Assembly: GCF_004000255.1 (NCBI RefSeq)
Contig: NZ_RCIQ01000010.1
Span: forward strand, 82,731 to 146,730
DNA from: Nioella ostreopsis
GTDB taxonomy: Bacteria; Pseudomonadota; Alphaproteobacteria; Rhodobacterales; Rhodobacteraceae
Direction: 5' to 3'
DNA: 64,000 nucleotides
Part shown: piece after piece, positions 63,267 to 64,000 of the stretch
How the letters are laid out: every line of letters begins with the position of its first letter
How positions within the stretch are numbered: the stretch's first letter is position 1
Notes under the pieces: model-generated
Told to the model about the DNA's origin: nothing
Database searches by the model: none
The model's input: only the letters and a program-made list of their open reading frames with translations
Program-made: the position numbers and the translations under genes

Positions 63267-64000
63267 TTACTGGATCCAGGCGCGCCAGGTATCTTCGTGG
63301 TCGGCGATCCACCGGGCGGCCACATCTTCCACGGCCTCACCGTTCAGGTCGACCAAACCCACCATCTCGCTCATGTCGTCATTCGAAATGGTGAAAGCTT
63401 CGATCGCCGCAGCCGCCCCCGGCCACTGCTCCGGCACTCCGGCCCAACCGACGGCCGTGATGTCACCGCGCGGCTTGCCGCAGTCATAGGCCATGTCAGG
63501 GTTCACACCCCATGAAGGATCTTCGTAGCAAGCGGGTTCATAGGCAGGGAATTCGACGAAACTCCCGTCATAGCGCGAGGTCGCCCAATGCGGGGTATAG
63601 ATCCACAACACGATAGGCGCCTGACGCTGGTAAGCGGACTCAAGTTCCGCGAACAAGGCCGCGTCCGTCCCTGCGTGCACCACTTCAAAGTCGAGGCCCA
63701 GAGCTTCGATCCGCTCTTCGTCGAAGCCGCCCCAAGTCACGGGACCGCCGAGATAGCGACCAAAGGGAGCGGTTTCAGCTGTTGAAAAGAGTTGGGCGCA
63801 GTCATTGAGCGCCTGCCAGTCGGGCAATCCCGGGCACTGCTCTTCCATATAGGAGGGATACCACCAGTCTTCGATCGCCTGCATGCCGGTGGGGCCGAAG
63901 CTGACGACATTGCCGGTCGCGATGGCCGCGTCCATGGCTTCCTGACCGGTGGTGGCCCAGATTTCCATGGCCACGTGCAGATCGCCGGATTCGAGCCCCG
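63267..64000 (-). CDS. Betaine/choline-type ABC substrate-binding protein (5' part beyond window)
   Basis: The C-terminal part (at least 244 residues) of an OpuAC/ProX-type binding protein. The reading frame stays open through the window edge, so the start and signal peptide are outside. Repeated Trp and Tyr in WWYPSYMEEQ, PVTWGGFDEER and IVLWIYTPHWATSRYDG suggest an aromatic cage for a quaternary ammonium, as in known betaine and choline binders. It begins the transport operon. Confidence 0.85.
   Translation of the reverse strand, partial: GLESGDLHVAMEIWATTGQEAMDAAIATGNVVSFGPTGMQAIEDWWYPSYMEEQCPGLPDWQALNDCAQLFSTAETAPFGRYLGGPVTWGGFDEERIEALGLDFEVVHAGTDAALFAELESAYQRQAPIVLWIYTPHWATSRYDGSFVEFPAYEPACYEDPSWGVNPDMAYDCGKPRGDITAVGWAGVPEQWPGAAAAIEAFTISNDDMSEMVGLVDLNGEAVEDVAARWIADHEDTWRAWIQ

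Overview
The window is about 64 kb of high-GC bacterial chromosome. Gene content and several signals point to the Rhodobacterales (Roseobacter group, Alphaproteobacteria): carnitine, betaine and histidine catabolism, a DmdA-type GcvT paralogue, a GTTC-N7-GTTC SOS box, tripartite tricarboxylate transport, and many stop/start (ATGA) overlaps inside operons. Species cannot be told from the sequence alone.

Layout. (1) 1-4720: L-carnitine catabolism. A minus-strand operon (cdhC, lipoprotein, SDR, fused carnitine dehydrogenase/thioesterase) is divergent from its AraC-type regulator. (2) 4724-9820: an aldo/keto reductase, an SOS-boxed ImuA-like protein, an MFS permease, metG and tRNA-Leu(UAA). (3) 10411-15816: a nonulosonic (pseudaminic-type) acid operon, pseF, a glycosyltransferase-like gene, pseG, pseI, wbqC-like and a methyltransferase. 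(4) 16144-22318: a DmdA-like protein, a LysR regulator, a fused E1 alpha/beta 2-oxoacid dehydrogenase with an acyltransferase, and a PhyH dioxygenase. (5) 22794-23708: a lone AT-richer HNH-type gene. (6) 23919-31221: the complete five-step hut pathway (hutIHGU divergent from hutF and a GntR/HutC-like gene), followed by a coupled trio of unknown role (565-aa protein, DUF3726, Ldh-family oxidoreductase). (7) 34750-47383: part of the homoprotocatechuate pathway (hpaFED, with hpaR further on), surrounding a TctCBA uptake system, an aldehyde dehydrogenase, a UPF0261 protein, an IclR regulator and two aminotransferases. (8) 47490-49982: a mobile-element patch with paired repeats, a transposase fossil, an IS630 element and an IS5 element. 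(9) 50125-64000: a long minus-strand operon with a betaine/choline-type ABC transporter, a choline-kinase-like protein, a dimethylglycine/sarcosine dehydrogenase-type flavoprotein, and a four-enzyme set resembling the Puu gamma-glutamylation pathway but with an alcohol dehydrogenase. A GlxA/GbdR-type regulator closes it.

How the genes fit together. Much of the window serves use of quaternary amines and amino acids as carbon and nitrogen sources. Carnitine is cut to glycine betaine at one end. At the other end a betaine-type transporter feeds an N-demethylating flavoprotein. Histidine goes to glutamate plus formate plus ammonia. The strongest candidate for an undescribed system is region 9, read here as import, N-demethylation and gamma-glutamyl-protected oxidation of an N-methylated amino alcohol. 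Other candidates are the E1/acyltransferase/PhyH cluster, the 565-aa/DUF3726/Ldh trio, a dispersed element with GCAA-capped hairpins found twice, and a possible RNA switch between tctC and tctB.
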